A stretch of 64,000 bases of DNA from SAR202 cluster bacterium bin90 (GTDB lineage Bacteria > Chloroflexota > Dehalococcoidia > Lucifugimonadales > JADFKI01): contig MPND01000012.1 in the NCBI GenBank assembly GCA_002238855.1, forward strand, positions 1 through 64,000. Reading direction: 5' to 3'. Positions 19,266-28,139 of the stretch are shown piece by piece (the first letter of the stretch is position 1; each line of letters starts with the position of its first letter). A model generated the notes under the pieces. It was not told the DNA's origin and made no database searches. It was given only the letters and a program-made list of their open reading frames with translations. The translations under genes and the position numbers were made by a program.

Positions 19266-20501
19266 TTAACCTCGCAAAGGCCTGAAGAACGACCGCAAAT
19301 CCTCCACCAGCGCCTCCGGCTTCTCCAGCGCCGCGAAGTGCCCGCCGTCAGGCATCTCCGTCCACTGCTGCAGGTTGAACACCCGCTCCGCATACTCACG
19401 CGGCGGATACCCAATGTCCTTCGGGAACCGCGCCACAGCCGACGGCGGCGTGATCTTCTCGCCCTTCTCCAGCATCAGCGGCGCCCGCTGCGACTCGTAG
19501 TAAATCCGCACCGACGAGCTTATCGTCTGCGTAACCCAGTAGATCGTGATATTCGTCAGCAGCTCATCCTTCGTATAGACGCTCTCCACATCCCCATTGC
19601 AGTCCGACCACGCCCGGAACTTCTCCACAATCCACGCAGCCAGCCCCACCGGCGAGTCCATCAGCCCATACGATAGCGTCTGCGGCTTCGTCCCCTGAAT
19701 GTGCCCGTACGCCCCCTCGTCCTCGCGCCACTGCGCCCGCGCCCGCAAGAACTCCTCCTCCGCCTCGGTCAGCGGCGGCGTGTCCTCATCCAGGTGCGGA
19801 GTAGCCGACACCGCTGTCACATGTATCCCTATCATCCTGTCCGCATGCGAGTGCCCCAGCCGCGCCGTAACGCCCGCGCCCCAGTCCCCACCGTGCGCCC
19901 CGAACTTGTCATACCCCAGCACATCCATCAGGCTCACCCAGAAATCCCCAACCCGCGACACGCTCCACCCACGCTCCGTCGTCCTGTCAGAGAATCCGTA
20001 GCTCGGCATCGATGGCGCAATCACATCGAACGCATCCGCCGCATCCCCACCATGCGCCGCTGGATCAGCCAGCAGCGGTATGATCTTGTGCATCTCGAAG
20101 AACGTGCTAGGCCACCCGTGCGTTATCACCAGCGGTATCGGATTCGGCCCCTTGCCGCGCTCGTGGATGTAGTGGATGCTCATCCCCTCCACATCCGCCT
20201 TGAACTGCGAGAACCCGTTCAGCATCGCCTCCTGCTTCCGCCAGTCGAACTCGTTCAGCCAGTAGTCCGCAAGCTCCCGAACATACGCCATGTTCGAGCC
20301 ATAGTCCCAGTCGCTGTTAGGAATCTCATCCGGCCAGCGCGTATTCGCAATGCGCTGCCGCATGTCATCAAGAATCTCATCCGAAATATCAATCGTGAAA
20401 GGCTGTATCGCCATATTCGCATCTCCTCTTTTATAGTGTTCCCTCTCCCCGCGGGAGAGGGTTAGGGTGAGGGGAGAAGGAGAACAGACCATCCCCCTCA
20501 T
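19266..20501 (-). CDS. Epoxide hydrolase (alpha/beta hydrolase with EHN domain)
   Basis: FTIDISDEILDDMRQRIANTRWPDEIPNSDWDYGSNMAYVRELADYWLNEFDW; THGWPSTFFEM; GGDWGAGVT. Start likely at MAIQPF. Confidence 0.88.
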   Translation of the reverse strand: MRGMVCSPSPLTLTLSRGEREHYKRGDANMAIQPFTIDISDEILDDMRQRIANTRWPDEIPNSDWDYGSNMAYVRELADYWLNEFDWRKQEAMLNGFSQFKADVEGMSIHYIHERGKGPNPIPLVITHGWPSTFFEMHKIIPLLADPAAHGGDAADAFDVIAPSMPSYGFSDRTTERGWSVSRVGDFWVSLMDVLGYDKFGAHGGDWGAGVTARLGHSHADRMIGIHVTAVSATPHLDEDTPPLTEAEEEFLRARAQWREDEGAYGHIQGTKPQTLSYGLMDSPVGLAAWIVEKFRAWSDCNGDVESVYTKDELLTNITIYWVTQTISSSVRIYYESQRAPLMLEKGEKITPPSAVARFPKDIGYPPREYAERVFNLQQWTEMPDGGHFAALEKPEALVEDLRSFFRPLRG

Positions 20502-20569
20502 CCCGCCATTTCGCGCCCAAAACCCTACCCCATCCTCCTCATCCTGTCCATCCTGTTAGTCCACGTCCC

Positions 20570-22063
20570 TTAACCGCTGGCCGCCGCCCGCTGACGGCTG
20601 ACCGGCTTGCTCGGCTTCTTCGCCAGCAGGAACATCGCCCCGCCAATGAAGTTCAGGAATGCCAGCGACAGGAACGCGAAGTCGTAGCTCCCCTGCATGT
20701 CGTGCAGGATCGCCGGATATATCGGCGCACCCAGCAGCATGATGTTCATCGGCACCTGCGACATCCCCATGATCTTGCCGAAAGAGCTTCGCCCGAAATA
20801 CTCCCCGCGTATCGACGTGCTGATCGGATTGCGCCCCCCGAACCCGATCCCGAACATTATCGCAAACCCAAACACCACCACCAGACTTGGCAGTCCCAGC
20901 AGCACCGAAATCTCCGGCACGAACACCAACACCACCACCGCGCCCGCCTGTATCGAAGTGAACACGAAGTACGCGAACCGCTTCGAGATCATGTCGCCCA
21001 CATATCCGCCCACAATCTGGAATATCATCGACATCGCCGTATAGGTGGACACCACCCATCCCGCCATCGGCACCGACACCCCTTGGTCCCACAGCATCGG
21101 CGCAAGGTGCGCCATCATCGCAATCAGCACCATCGATGTGAACCCCTGCCCGAACGAAATCAGCCAGAATGTCGGCGTCCGCAGCGCGTCCCTCAGTGTG
21201 AAATCCCCGTCAGACGGCGGCACCCGGCGCGCAGCAGGTCTGCCAGTTCCGGCTGTGCCACCCGTTCCGGCAGTTCCAGTAGTATCCCGCGGCTCATCGC
21301 CATCCGGCAGCAGCCCGTAGTCTTCAGGCTTGTTGCGAATGAGCCTGCTGACCGGAATCACCATGATCAGCGTCACGATACCAAGCAGCATCGCGGTCAT
21401 CGACCATCCGAAGTTGTCCTGCTCCGGATCGACAGCCCACGCGATAGCCGGAATCAGCACCAGCGCACCCAGTCGCCCGATCGCGCTGGAATAGCCCATC
21501 GCCTTCGCCTTGTGGCGGGTAAACCAGTTATTCAGCATCGTGTTCATCGTCAGCCAGCCGCTCAGCCCCTGGCCAAGCGCCATTACCATGAACACGAGAT
21601 AAAACATCAGCGCTGGCTCGACAATCCGAACGAAGTCCGGAAGTATCTCGAACGGCAGGTCCCGGACAATCGGAATGTCCTTCGAGTCCCGCACCTGGCT
21701 CATCAATAGGAACCCCACACCCAGGATGCTCAACCCGATGAGCACCATCCGCCGCACGCCCAGCCTGTCCACCAGGTAACCCTCGATTGGCCCCAGGATG
21801 CCGCCCTCGATGCGCGTAAACGAGAACGCCAGTGAAAGCTGCGTCCGATTCCACCCAAACGCCGACTCCAGCGCCACGAACCACAGCCCCATCGCGTGGA
21901 ACAGCGGCACGCTCGTCGTCATATGAACGACGCCGCTGATCGGCACCAGCCACCAGCCATAGAACACGCCGCGCATCCGCGAACGAGCCTCTGCCGGGTT
22001 GAACGCACCCACGCCGAACGCCAAGAAATCCCCTCCTGCCGCAGCCGGAAACAGTCTCGCCAC
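20570..22063 (-). CDS. Major facilitator superfamily transporter
   Basis: ~12 TM protein, MFS-like; GYLVDRLGVRRM. Confidence 0.85.
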   Translation of the reverse strand: MARLFPAAAGGDFLAFGVGAFNPAEARSRMRGVFYGWWLVPISGVVHMTTSVPLFHAMGLWFVALESAFGWNRTQLSLAFSFTRIEGGILGPIEGYLVDRLGVRRMVLIGLSILGVGFLLMSQVRDSKDIPIVRDLPFEILPDFVRIVEPALMFYLVFMVMALGQGLSGWLTMNTMLNNWFTRHKAKAMGYSSAIGRLGALVLIPAIAWAVDPEQDNFGWSMTAMLLGIVTLIMVIPVSRLIRNKPEDYGLLPDGDEPRDTTGTAGTGGTAGTGRPAARRVPPSDGDFTLRDALRTPTFWLISFGQGFTSMVLIAMMAHLAPMLWDQGVSVPMAGWVVSTYTAMSMIFQIVGGYVGDMISKRFAYFVFTSIQAGAVVVLVFVPEISVLLGLPSLVVVFGFAIMFGIGFGGRNPISTSIRGEYFGRSSFGKIMGMSQVPMNIMLLGAPIYPAILHDMQGSYDFAFLSLAFLNFIGGAMFLLAKKPSKPVSRQRAAASG

Positions 22064-22123
22064 AGCCCCGCAATTCTACCACACCCCTTTCCCGCAACCT
22101 GCGTTCGCCCCCGGAGTAACCTC

Positions 22124-22153
22124 TTGACAATTCCAAACATTCGTGCGTATCAT
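22124..22153 (+). promoter_or_regulatory. Putative promoter TTGACA-N18-TATCAT for 22433-23488
   Basis: TTGACA 22124-22129, TATCAT 22148-22153; nearly identical spacer to the promoter upstream of the paralogous gene at 35048-36412. Confidence 0.6.
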
Positions 22154-22198
22154 AGATGCCAAGACTTGAAACATATATTCGATTAGCCGATCTAGTTG

Positions 22199-22316
22199 TT
22201 GTCATTCCAAAGCCTATTCTTTGTCATTCCGAACAGAGCGCCTCCATCATCTGTCATTCCGAGCGCAGCGCTTCCACCTACTGTCATTCCGAGCGGAGCT
22301 CAGCGGAGAGAGGAAT
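22199..22316. repeat. Four tandem 'TGTCATTCCGA(A/G)C' units
   Basis: gttgtcattccaaag / tttgtcattccgaacagagcgcc / tctgtcattccgagcgcagcgct / actgtcattccgagcggagctcagcg. Confidence 0.7.
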
Positions 22317-22432
22317 CCAAAATCCATGAAAACCGGACGGCGACATTAGACAAACCTTCCACTATGTGCCTTCTGTGCCCTTTGTGGCTATAGGACCTAT
22401 GACTCATAACTCATAACAGGTAACTCACACCA

Positions 22433-23488
22433 ATGTGCATCCAGGACGCCTTACAATCCAAGATATCCGAACTGACCAACAACGGTGACGACATCGCCAT
22501 GTTCCTCGCCGACATCCTGCACGGCGCGGACCCTACCGTCAAAGCCTCCCATCGGCTGGAGGCCGCCCGGTTGCTGAGCAGGTATGGATCACATGCAGAT
22601 GTAGCGGGAAAACTCGTCGTGTTAAATGCGGATTCTAGGGACGACAAAGGTCAGCATAAGTCCGCGCCGACTCTCAGGGACGTCGTCGGCTACCCCGCCG
22701 CGCGCTACATCCGCGCCCGCACCAACGACGGCGAAACCCTTATAAGCTCCCTTCGCGACATAATGGATGGCGGCGAATACAACCTTGACCCGTTCACGGG
22801 AGAGATCAAACCGACAGTAAAGCGGCACGAGAGGATCGCGGCAGCCAAGGAGCTTATGCGCCGCGCATTCGGCGAATCTTCGCCACCGCGTCGCGCCTCC
22901 GTCCCCTTCGATCGTGACGAAGAACTCGATCCTGCCGACCCAGCAAATGCCGACATCGCCAGGCTCATACGAGATCGCACCAACAACGGCATTGACGCCG
23001 CCGAACTGCTTATCCGAGTAGTCGAAAACGACGACGGCGAATGGCTATCAGGCCACCGGCTTGCCGCCGATAGGGAGCTGCTGCACCGCGCCTACGACCT
23101 GAACTTTGACGCCGTCACCTGGCAGGACATCGAAGCGTTCTTGCGCGCCAGCGAAGAATACAACGAACCTTCCAACATAGAGCGCACTCGCCGTCAGACC
23201 GACCTTGCCGCCATCATAGAAGAGTACGAGCAGGCCGAGCAGAACGGCGACGAAGACGCCATGCGCGCGGCAGAGGAGAAGTTCGAAGCATACTGCCGCT
23301 CCGCTGGCGATCCCGACGATGAGCCGGAAGAATACGCCGAGTACGGACCCTCCGACCCCGATCCGACGCCCGACAGCCCCCGCCCCAGGCGAGAGCCCAG
23401 GCGCAATCCGAAAAACCGGCGTCGCCCCGCCGCCGCCAACATTCACCCTCCCAAACTCACCATCCCGCTCCACAACCGCAGCCCCTGA
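22433..23488 (+). CDS. Hypothetical protein with repeated ~60-aa helical module; paralog of 35048-36412
   Basis: LTNNGDDIAMFLADILHG...KASHRLEAARLLSRYG versus LTNDGEVVAQFLVDTVQG...KACHQMEAAKLLNRYG. Confidence 0.7.
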   Translation: MCIQDALQSKISELTNNGDDIAMFLADILHGADPTVKASHRLEAARLLSRYGSHADVAGKLVVLNADSRDDKGQHKSAPTLRDVVGYPAARYIRARTNDGETLISSLRDIMDGGEYNLDPFTGEIKPTVKRHERIAAAKELMRRAFGESSPPRRASVPFDRDEELDPADPANADIARLIRDRTNNGIDAAELLIRVVENDDGEWLSGHRLAADRELLHRAYDLNFDAVTWQDIEAFLRASEEYNEPSNIERTRRQTDLAAIIEEYEQAEQNGDEDAMRAAEEKFEAYCRSAGDPDDEPEEYAEYGPSDPDPTPDSPRPRREPRRNPKNRRRPAAANIHPPKLTIPLHNRSP

Positions 23489-23496
23489 CCTCAAAG

Positions 23497-23538
23497 TCCC
23501 TTCCCCCTTGACGGGGGAAGGCTAGGATGGGGGTGAAA
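23497..23538. repeat. REP-like repeat family B
   Basis: tcccttcccccttgacgggggaaggctaggatgggggtga. Confidence 0.7.
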
Positions 23539-23654
23539 GTCTCCGCATCTAGCCCATCGGATAACCCGACGGAGCGAGACAACGGAACAGAAAGTCCTTC
23601 TCCCCACAACTCATTCCGTCATTCCTGCTCAGGCAGAAAACCAGACACCATAAA

Positions 23655-23690
23655 CCCCCTCTCCCCGCGGGAGAGGGTTGGGTGAGGGGA
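23655..23690. repeat. REP-like repeat family A
   Basis: cccctctccccgcgggagagggttgggtgagggg. Confidence 0.7.
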
Positions 23691-23936
23691 AAAGCCCCAA
23701 TTTCCCATACACTGAGGAAGAATCGCGCCCTTTCCAAGTCTGCCAACCGGCGGCAGACCCCCATCCCCTGACGCCCACCACACGCTTGCGCTACGACCAC
23801 GCCTGTATTATATTGAGCAAATAGGCTGCACCTCATTGCCGCCTGACACATTTCGCTCAAATTACAGGCATGCACAAAGGTTGTGCCTAAGGTTGTGCCT
23901 GATGTTGTATTTGAAAGAACAGCGCGGGAGGCGACG

Positions 23937-25034
23937 ATGACCACACTTCAGAACGAATCCCTGCAAGGCATCAAGGACTACGCCGACGACTACGATCTTG
24001 ACCTTTCGTGGTTGGACACGCGAGGCGAGTGGGGTATTAAGGCTGAACCCGACGCCAAGCGCGGCATGACCCTCTCCAGCATCGAAGTCGGCTCCTATGG
24101 CGAGGCCCCTGACACCACCGACAATATGACCGGCAGGCCCCGCGGCGCAGCCAAACGTCCCGACTCCTACCGCATCGGAGGCTACGGCGTCCGCACCAAG
24201 TCCGAAATCTGGCTCGACAACGCAGCGGCACTCTACGAAGAGTCACTGCAGCGCCAGTGGAGTTCAGCGACTGACATCCCTTGGCACACCATTACTCCCC
24301 TCCCCGACGACATCGAGCGCGCCCAGTGCCAGCTCGACACATTCCTAACCGAAGTCGAATTCGTCGCGGCAGACATCCCGGCTCGCTGGGTCGCAACCAC
24401 TAGTCCCGACTACTTCGAGCCGCGCATGTTCCTCCTCTCCCAGATCATGGACGAATCGCGCCACCTCGACGTCTTCCGCAAGCGCGCCCTCGCCAACGGC
24501 GGCGGCCTCATGCAGCGCCCCGACATCACCACCAGCGGCGTGGTCGGCAGCATAGACCTCTCCCGCGAGTTCACGGAAATGTCCTCTCGCCTGCACATCT
24601 CAGGCGAAGGCGCGGTCTTGACGCTCTTCCGCATGGGCGAGCTGATGTCATACAACGAAGCCGAAAAGCGCATCTACCGCCTCGCAGCGCAGGACGAGTC
24701 CCGCCACGTAGCATTCGGCGTGATGCACATGCGCTACCTCTCCGAGTCCGAGCCGGAGCGCCGCGAAGAAATCCACTGCTACCTCGACGAGGGTGAGCGC
24801 GGACTCCTCGCCGGCAACCAGAACCCGGCAGCCATCGACACCCCCAGCAGCGAGGCAATGGCAATCCTGCTAGGCGGAGGCACCAAGGGTTACGACGAAG
24901 GCGCGCGCAAGCTAATGGCTATCCGCCGGCGGCAGGTCCGCGAGTACGTCCAACGCATCCGCTCCGCAGGCTTCGGCGAACGCTTCGACAACGGCCGCGC
25001 CGACCCCCGCCTCATGGAAATCATGTGGACCTAA
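23937..25034 (+). CDS. Ferritin-like diiron protein with intact predicted metal ligands
   Basis: LTEVEFVAAD ... DESRHLDVF ... HISGEGAVL ... DESRHVAFG: two ExxH motifs and two helix Glu positions; ATG at 23937. Confidence 0.7.
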   Translation: MTTLQNESLQGIKDYADDYDLDLSWLDTRGEWGIKAEPDAKRGMTLSSIEVGSYGEAPDTTDNMTGRPRGAAKRPDSYRIGGYGVRTKSEIWLDNAAALYEESLQRQWSSATDIPWHTITPLPDDIERAQCQLDTFLTEVEFVAADIPARWVATTSPDYFEPRMFLLSQIMDESRHLDVFRKRALANGGGLMQRPDITTSGVVGSIDLSREFTEMSSRLHISGEGAVLTLFRMGELMSYNEAEKRIYRLAAQDESRHVAFGVMHMRYLSESEPERREEIHCYLDEGERGLLAGNQNPAAIDTPSSEAMAILLGGGTKGYDEGARKLMAIRRRQVREYVQRIRSAGFGERFDNGRADPRLMEIMWT

Positions 25035-25088
25035 CCCCGTTAACAATTCCTTACCCTCGGTGGATTCATAGCGGTAGGTGTAAACTAA

Positions 25089-25412
25089 GTGACAGTCGGC
25101 GCAAATAGAACAATAGCATTAATTCTTACGGCGATTGTACTGTATTTGTTTTTGGTCTATTTTGGGATAGGAATTGTAATTGCATTTCTATATGTGTTGT
25201 TTGCCTTATTGTCAGCGCCATCGATAGTGGTGGCTTATATAGAGGAATTGCTAGAGTTCTTGTCTTTTTTTATAGTCGCCGGTGTAATCTTTTGGCAGAA
25301 AGATAGGATATGCTCCCTACTTCGCACCGACTCATGGTTTGGAGCATCATCCAGAGCCAAGAAAATGGCAGACGAATCGGCAGAAAAAGAAATGACAAGC
25401 AAATCTGAGTAG
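25089..25412 (+). CDS. Small membrane protein, unknown function
   Basis: GTG start; strongly hydrophobic N-terminal half with charged C-tail; AT-richer than the surroundings. Confidence 0.5.
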   Translation: MTVGANRTIALILTAIVLYLFLVYFGIGIVIAFLYVLFALLSAPSIVVAYIEELLEFLSFFIVAGVIFWQKDRICSLLRTDSWFGASSRAKKMADESAEKEMTSKSE

Positions 25413-25424
25413 AAATAGGACACG

Positions 25425-26534
25425 ATGGCAGACAAAACCCAAGACCAAGACCAGACGTTGCAGGCATCCGCCGCCCGCGTAACCGAGCGCGAAGCCAGCG
25501 ACGATGATACCGAAGAAGTCGAAATCGCTCCGCCCAATCTGGCATGGATGAAGAACACCCTCCAGTGGGGCACACGCGCGAAGCCAACCAAGAACGGCCT
25601 GACCATTGACGCCCTCAACATCGGCGTTTACGGCGATGTCCCCGACTTCTGGGACGACCAGACCCGCAAGCCGAGAGGCGCATTCCCCGTTCCCGGCATC
25701 GCGCCGCTCGGCTTCGAAGTCCGCGAAAAGCGCGAACTCTGGGCTGACAACGCCGCCGATCTCTACGAAGAGGCAATCCAGCGTCGCTGGGCGCCCGCCA
25801 CCGACATCCCCTGGGACACAATCCAGCCCCTCCCCGACGATGTCGAGGCCGCGATGTGCCAGCTCTGCACCGAGCTTTCCCAAATCGCCAGCGTCGAGAT
25901 CGAAGTCATAGGCGGCTGGCAGCAAAAGCTCTCCTACGGCTTCCACGAGGTCAAGCTCTTCCTCGCCACCCAGATGTTCGACAACGCCCGCCACTTCGAG
26001 GCATTCCGCAAGCGCGCCCTCTCCAACGGCGGCGGGCTCGGCCTTGAAAGCAAGGGCGAAGTCAACCGCATGCTCCTCGAAAGCACTGGCGGCTGGCCCG
26101 AAACCGTAGTCATGCTCCACATGCTGCGCGGCACGTTCACCTTCACCCTCTACCGCTACGGTGAACTCTTCGCCCACAACCCCGCCGAGAAGGTGCTATT
26201 CGCCCGCTGCATGCAGGACAAGGCACGCCACCTCGCCTACGGCCTCGCTCACCTGCGCTACGCCACCTCGCACAACCCCGACAAGGCGATCGTCTTCGGA
26301 CGCCTTATGGGCATCGCAGAGCGCGTCTTCGAGCGCGAGCTCAACGACCCCGTGCTTAAGGAGGCGCTCGCCATCATCTTCGGCGGCGGCATCGAGGGCG
26401 CACGCAGCGGCATGCGCCAGTACGAGCGCATGATGGGCGACTTCGCCCGCCAGTACCTCGCCAACATGGAGCACATCGGCGTGCCCCGCGAAGCAAGCTT
26501 TTCGCCTACCCTGGCAAAGTTCATGGAGGCTTAG
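25425..26534 (+). CDS. Ferritin-like paralog with degenerate predicted diiron site
   Basis: Aligns with 23937-25034 product (LWADNAADLYEEAIQRRWAPATDIPWDTIQPLPDD) but DESRH becomes DNARH and DKARH. Confidence 0.75.
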   Translation: MADKTQDQDQTLQASAARVTEREASDDDTEEVEIAPPNLAWMKNTLQWGTRAKPTKNGLTIDALNIGVYGDVPDFWDDQTRKPRGAFPVPGIAPLGFEVREKRELWADNAADLYEEAIQRRWAPATDIPWDTIQPLPDDVEAAMCQLCTELSQIASVEIEVIGGWQQKLSYGFHEVKLFLATQMFDNARHFEAFRKRALSNGGGLGLESKGEVNRMLLESTGGWPETVVMLHMLRGTFTFTLYRYGELFAHNPAEKVLFARCMQDKARHLAYGLAHLRYATSHNPDKAIVFGRLMGIAERVFERELNDPVLKEALAIIFGGGIEGARSGMRQYERMMGDFARQYLANMEHIGVPREASFSPTLAKFMEA

Positions 26535-26537
26535 TCA

Positions 26538-26984
26538 GTGCCACAGTTTCCATCCGTAGAGTGGTTCGAGCAGGTACGCGAAATCTTCAACGGCGATGAG
26601 TCCTATCAGGAAGCGGGCGGCGGCATGTGCGACGCCACCATGGGCATCAAGGTCGCCGAGAACGCTTACATCGTCGTCTTCGAGGGCGACGAATGCTCCG
26701 AAGTCCGCGAAGTCCCCGAACCCGACCTCGCCGAGGCCGACTTCTACCTCGAAATGGCCTCCGAAGAGTGGCAGGACATGATCCGCAACATCAAGGACAA
26801 CGGCAGCGCAGACCTGGACCACACGCTAAACACGCTCGACATGGACAGATTCGAGGGCCTCGCGCTCACAATGAACGGCGACCAGTACCGGCAGGACTTC
26901 TTCTACCGCTTCAACCAGACCTTCCAGTACTTCTTCGACGCCTCAGCCCGCATCGACACCGAATTCACCCAAGACGCAGGATAG
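26538..26984 (+). CDS. SCP2-like (sterol carrier fold) small protein
   Basis: PSVEWFEQVREIFNGDESYQEAGGGMCDATMGIKVAENAYIVVFEGDEC; SCP2-like pattern. Confidence 0.6.
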   Translation: MPQFPSVEWFEQVREIFNGDESYQEAGGGMCDATMGIKVAENAYIVVFEGDECSEVREVPEPDLAEADFYLEMASEEWQDMIRNIKDNGSADLDHTLNTLDMDRFEGLALTMNGDQYRQDFFYRFNQTFQYFFDASARIDTEFTQDAG

Positions 26985-26989
26985 TAAGC

Positions 26990-27412
26990 ATGCCCGAATT
27001 CCCATCCATCGAGTGGTTTGAAGCTGTGCGCGACAGCGCCAACGCCGACTCCCAGTTCACATCCCAGGGTACCGTGAACTGCGTCATGGGCGCTAAGGTC
27101 GGCGATTCCGCATTCGCCTTGATTTTCGAGGGCTTCGAATGCGCCTCAGTCGAGGCAATCCCTGAAGGCGCACTGCGCGACCTCGATTTCTACATCGACC
27201 TGTCCCCTACCGAGTGGCGCGAACTGCTCGACAACATCTCCGCGAACGGCGGCTCAGACTCCGCCCACACCCTCAACACGCTCGATCTGACAATGCCAAC
27301 CGGCTGCGTAAAGTCCGACAACGAACTGCGCCGCGCCGCCTTCTTCCAGTACCACCTCTCCCTGCAGGCATTCTTCGACGCCTCGGCAAGTGTGGAAACG
27401 ACGTACGCCTGA
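26990..27412 (+). CDS. SCP2-like small protein (paralog of 26538-26984)
   Basis: MPEFPSIEWFEAVRD...VNCVMGAKVGDSAFALIFEGFEC...HTLNTLDL; ATG at 26990. Confidence 0.6.
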   Translation: MPEFPSIEWFEAVRDSANADSQFTSQGTVNCVMGAKVGDSAFALIFEGFECASVEAIPEGALRDLDFYIDLSPTEWRELLDNISANGGSDSAHTLNTLDLTMPTGCVKSDNELRRAAFFQYHLSLQAFFDASASVETTYA

Positions 27413-27441
27413 TAACCGCGCCCATAGCAGACGGACACAAT

Positions 27442-27726
27442 ATGCCCATTTACGAATACAGATGCGACGGCTGCAATCAGAAGTCAGACTTGCTTTGGCG
27501 CAATTTCTCGCCGCCTGATGCAATCGAGTGCAAGAGTTGCGGCACCGATGAAACGCACCGCATAATATCATCTGTCGCTCTGCGCAAGACCGTAAAGACC
27601 CAGATGTCGGAGCTGGACTCGAAGTACGACAGAATGCTCGACGCCGCCGACGCCAGCAACCCTCGCGCCGACCCCAACTACTACCTCAACAAAGCAACCC
27701 CGCTAAGTGAGGGCGTTCCTGATTAA
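27442..27726 (+). CDS. FmdB-like zinc ribbon protein
   Basis: MPIYEYRCDGCNQKSDLLWRNFSPPDAIECKSCGTDETHRIISSVALRK. Confidence 0.75.
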   Translation: MPIYEYRCDGCNQKSDLLWRNFSPPDAIECKSCGTDETHRIISSVALRKTVKTQMSELDSKYDRMLDAADASNPRADPNYYLNKATPLSEGVPD

Positions 27727-28139
27727 ACGGGCATCCTCAGCCTCGCCACGAGTTCTGCCACCCGCCTCTCCACCTCACCGCGGATAACCCGCACCTCGGA
27801 TATATCCTTGCCGGCAGGATCCGGCAGTCCCCAGTCCTCCACGTTTTGCAGCAGCAGTGCGGGGCACGCCTGCGCGTCCACCGCGCAGCCCATGGTGATG
27901 ACTCGTTGTGCCTGCCCCACAGCCTCATTTGTCATAAGGCGCGGCTTGGCTCTGCGGATGTCTATGCCCACTTCCCGCATTGCCTCTGCGACTATGTGGT
28001 GAACGCGCTTCGCAGGCTCCGTTCCGGCAGACTCAGCCCTTAACGAGATACCCGACTCTTCCGCCAATCTGTTGAAGAAAGCCTTCGCCATCTGGCTGCG
28101 CCCGGCATTGTGGACGCACACGAAGAGTATGTCGCTCAT
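27723..28139 (-). CDS. arsC: Arsenate reductase, low-molecular-weight phosphatase family
   Basis: ILFVCVHNAGRSQMAKAF active-site loop; MGCAVDAQACPALLLQNVEDWGLPDPAGKD. Confidence 0.88.
   Translation of the reverse strand: MSDILFVCVHNAGRSQMAKAFFNRLAEESGISLRAESAGTEPAKRVHHIVAEAMREVGIDIRRAKPRLMTNEAVGQAQRVITMGCAVDAQACPALLLQNVEDWGLPDPAGKDISEVRVIRGEVERRVAELVARLRMPV

Noticed and set aside
26627-27412. 261-aa ORF apparently fusing both SCP2-like genes
   Set aside because: The first half is an out-of-frame Arg-rich shadow of 26538-26984; the second half is the real 26990-27412 gene with its own ATG.
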